NCBI GenBank assembly: GCA_937899645.1
Contig: CALCCD010000049.1
Location: forward strand, 48,104-112,103
Direction of reading: 5' to 3'
DNA length: 64,000 nt
From: an uncultured cyanobacterium
GTDB lineage: Bacteria; Cyanobacteriota; Cyanobacteriia; Cyanobacteriales; Geitlerinemataceae
The translations under genes were made by a program, and so were the position numbers. This document shows positions 61,894 to 64,000 of the stretch, in pieces. Every line of letters begins with the position of its first letter. The stretch's first letter is position 1. Under the pieces are notes generated by a model, which searched no databases, was not told the DNA's origin, and was given only the letters and a program-made list of their open reading frames with translations.

Positions 61894-62991
61894 ATGAGCG
61901 TCACGACTGCTGCCTCCGCCTCCGAAGCCCAACAAACTCCAACCCGCCCGATTTTTGTCTTCGAGTCCGACGGCATCCGCTATGGCTTCGAGGCGATGCG
62001 CGTCCGCGAGGTTTTCTTCCTGCCGCAGGTCGCCCCGCTGCCAGAAGCCCCGCGCGATATCATCGGCGCGATCGACCTGCGGGGCCGTATCGTCCCCGTG
62101 ATGGATCTCCAGCGGCGCTTCGGCTACACCACCCGCGACTACTGCCTCACCGATAGTGCGATCGTCTTCGAGTGTGACGGGCTGCTCGTGGCGCTGGTCG
62201 TCAACGCCGTCATCACCGTCTGCGACGTACCGCTCGAAGACTTTCGCGAAGCACCAACCTACGGTCGCTCCCACGGCGGCTCCCAGGCCGCGAGCGAAGC
62301 AACAGCCCGACATCACCGTTTTATCAACGGCATCGCCCAGACGCCAGATGGAACGGTGCTACTGCTCGACTGCTCGCAGTTGGTTCACTACTCCGAAGGG
62401 CTCGATCTCGACGAGTTCCCGCTTGAAGACGAAGAACCAGACGACGATCGCCCGCGCGAGTTCTGCCCGAATGCAACGCCAGAACAGCGCCAAGTCTTTC
62501 AGAAACGGGCGATCGCCCTACAGACCCGCACTGACGACGCGGCGAAATCGGGCGCGCAGCCCACAGCGATTATCGAAATTTCGGGTGAGTTTTTCGGCCT
62601 CGATCTCCAAGTCGTGCGCGAGTTCTGCGAGGTCTCCAAAATTGTGCCTGTCCCCTGCTGCCCCGATCGCATCTTGGGCAGCACTAACCTGCGCGGCGAG
62701 ATCCTAACGCTGGTGTCGTTGCACGAAGTACTCGGCTTGACGGCCTACCGGCGCGAAGGCGTGACCGAGGCTGTCGTCGTCGAGGTGGGCGAGACGGTCT
62801 TCGGTATCGCGATCGATGCTGTATTCGACGTAATGCAGCTCACCTCGGACGATCTGTCGCCGACGCCGACGGCTCTCCAAGGCCGAGGCGAGGAATTCGT
62901 ACGCGGCATGGCGTCCTATCGCGGCAAGATTCTCGGCGTGCTCGATTTGCCCGCGATCGTGGAGCGAGAAGTACTCGTCGTAGACGACTGA
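61894..62991 (+). CDS. Double CheW-like coupling protein
   Basis: The product has 365 aa. Two CheW domains occupy about 18-165 (FVFESDGIRYGFEAMRVREV, IGAIDLRGRIVPVMDLQRRF) and 225-360 (AIIEISGEFFGLDLQVVREF, GSTNLRGEILTLVSLHEVLG). An acidic linker (LEDEEPDDDRP) separates them. CheW proteins link receptors to CheA. Tandem forms are rarer. Together with the CheR gene it forms the start of a chemotaxis-type set; receptor and CheA genes are not in the window. Confidence 0.93.
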   Translation: MSVTTAASASEAQQTPTRPIFVFESDGIRYGFEAMRVREVFFLPQVAPLPEAPRDIIGAIDLRGRIVPVMDLQRRFGYTTRDYCLTDSAIVFECDGLLVALVVNAVITVCDVPLEDFREAPTYGRSHGGSQAASEATARHHRFINGIAQTPDGTVLLLDCSQLVHYSEGLDLDEFPLEDEEPDDDRPREFCPNATPEQRQVFQKRAIALQTRTDDAAKSGAQPTAIIEISGEFFGLDLQVVREFCEVSKIVPVPCCPDRILGSTNLRGEILTLVSLHEVLGLTAYRREGVTEAVVVEVGETVFGIAIDAVFDVMQLTSDDLSPTPTALQGRGEEFVRGMASYRGKILGVLDLPAIVEREVLVVDD

Positions 62992-63126
62992 CAACTAATC
63001 TCCAGAAACATCCAGCGCTTTTTTCAGCGCTTTTGGCATTACTGCACCGGTGTGCGCCCTGCGTTTCGGGCGATCGCGGCAAATCCAAAAAGACGCCCGC
63101 TCCCAAGGCTGTAGACCAACGCCGTC

Positions 63127-63831
63127 CTAAACGCGATTCGTCAGGTCGCGACCGTGGGTGTCCGTACCGCACGTGCCGAATAGCGAGTGCTTGCGATTTA
63201 GGCGGCAGACGAGTTCCGTTTGCACCTTGCTCGGCGTCCAGGGCTGCGCCTTGCGGTATGCATAGAATGCTTCCGCGCCATCGATTCCCAGCGCTGCCGC
63301 CGCCGGAATCAGCTCTTCTGCGCTCTTACGGTAACGGCAGGGGTGGGCCAAGACGGCCAGACCACCGGCAGTGTGAATCGCATCGATCGTGTAGCGCGCC
63401 GTGAAGTGGTTGCCCGTCACTTTCTCGCCCTGAAGGTAGCGCTGGATCGCCGGATGTTCCGAGTCGAAACCGTAACCCAGAATATGGACTTCCGTTCCGA
63501 GCAGCTCGGCGTTAATTTCAACGCCCGTCCAGAGCTGGGGCAGCGCCCGCTGCGGATTCTGCTGGCGCTTTTCTTCGAGGCGGCGCTGGGCAACGTGATA
63601 GCCAAGTGCGCTGTGGTGGTCGGTGATTGCGAAACCGCTCAGGCCGATTTCGAGTACCTGAGAGACAATTTCATGCGGGTGCAGCTGACCGTCCGAGACG
63701 ATCGAGTGCATGTGGAAGTTGTAGCGAGTGGGGCAGCTCTGATGGTTGAGGGTTCGGAAGATCTGCTGAAGTCTCACGGTATCCCGTGCGGCGAGGTGAC
63801 TGGAAACGGAGGCCCGAGTCAAGGAAGCCAT
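63127..63831 (-). CDS. PHP-domain phosphoesterase
   Basis: The product has 234 aa. The metal-binding motifs are YNFHMHSIVSDG, FAITDHHSALGY, VLAHPCRYRK and GTDTHGRD, giving the PHP His/Asp cluster. Proteins of this size act on small phosphates such as nucleotide 3',5'-bisphosphate or histidinol phosphate-like compounds; the substrate is unknown. It is convergent with the double-CheW gene. Confidence 0.9.
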   Translation of the reverse strand: MASLTRASVSSHLAARDTVRLQQIFRTLNHQSCPTRYNFHMHSIVSDGQLHPHEIVSQVLEIGLSGFAITDHHSALGYHVAQRRLEEKRQQNPQRALPQLWTGVEINAELLGTEVHILGYGFDSEHPAIQRYLQGEKVTGNHFTARYTIDAIHTAGGLAVLAHPCRYRKSAEELIPAAAALGIDGAEAFYAYRKAQPWTPSKVQTELVCRLNRKHSLFGTCGTDTHGRDLTNRV

Positions 63832-63989
63832 CGCATAATTAAAGAATGAATTAACTTATTTTAACAATTCCTCCCGAAATCGGTACGGTGATATCTGGTA
63901 ACTCAGCCCGAAATATTGTCGCAATTCCCGTCGATATTTCACGTATAATACCAAATCCGACTTAGCGAAGCGCGTATTAGAGTGTTGCA

Positions 63990-64000
63990 ATGGCTAAAAA
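63990..64000 (+). CDS. Possible gene start cut by window end
   Basis: ATG 63990 is followed by GCT AAA AA. The spacer before it (63832-63989) is AT-rich, as expected of a promoter. Too little is present to name the product; it may simply be chance. Confidence 0.25.

Overview
The window comes from a beta-cyanobacterium. Direct evidence is a photosystem I assembly factor (ycf3), a tandem-BMC carboxysome shell protein (ccmO), deazaflavin synthase (cofG), and very dense HIP1 sites (GCGATCGC and its core CGATCG) in genes and spacers. The DNA is visibly GC-rich. Large parts of two loci (about 1-780 and 31000-33700) are more AT-rich and poorer in HIP1. No rRNA, tRNA or CRISPR array was recognised. 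The species cannot be named from the sequence alone.

Layout. 1-8300 is an accessory stretch: a pentapeptide-repeat membrane protein running in from the left, a doubly broken toxin-antitoxin pair, an M1 aminopeptidase, a small secreted PPC-domain protein, an IS630-family transposase remnant and decayed DNA with palindromic repeats. 8443-20300 holds a type II topoisomerase A subunit, a two-component pair, a TPR protein, a sugar epimerase, a SLOG-fold protein, a membrane GTPase and argC. 20525-23303 is a tight three-gene operon (retropepsin-like protease, HlyD-type adaptor, hydrolase-like protein), followed by queD, a kinase-WD40 fusion and pnp.

28900-42600 is rich in signalling and secreted proteins: a cyclophilin fused to RTX calcium-binding repeats, a coiled-coil protein, a FIST sensor with a histidine kinase, a second RTX protein, a response-regulator/PAS/adenylate cyclase, an unusual subtilase, rpe with a clear promoter, and a PPC-TPR-M48 protease. 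Between rpe and the M48 gene lie a 111-bp inverted-repeat element, a dispersed palindromic repeat and a bidirectional terminator. 42900-51900 carries housekeeping and small genes (yjbQ-like, ycf3, gatC, JAMM peptidase, two peptidoglycan-binding proteins, a divergent succinyl-CoA-synthetase-like pair, cutA, DUF1825, tsaB, a STAS protein). 52300-64000 has a MASE1-type histidine kinase, a J-domain protein, ccmO-cofG, lptC, a CheR-TPR methyltransferase with a double-CheW protein, and a PHP phosphoesterase.

Six multidomain signal proteins (three histidine kinases, one response regulator, one cyclase, one chemotaxis-type pair) suggest strong environmental sensing. Several proteins are predicted outside the cytoplasm (PPC, RTX, subtilase, M48, peptidoglycan-binding). 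No obviously new defence or mobile system was found. The best leads are the sequentially inactivated toxin-antitoxin module, the cyclophilin-RTX fusion, the subtilase lacking its usual Asp, the response regulator whose histidine-kinase-like tail has Glu in place of His, the inverted-repeat elements, and the ccmO-cofG coupling.
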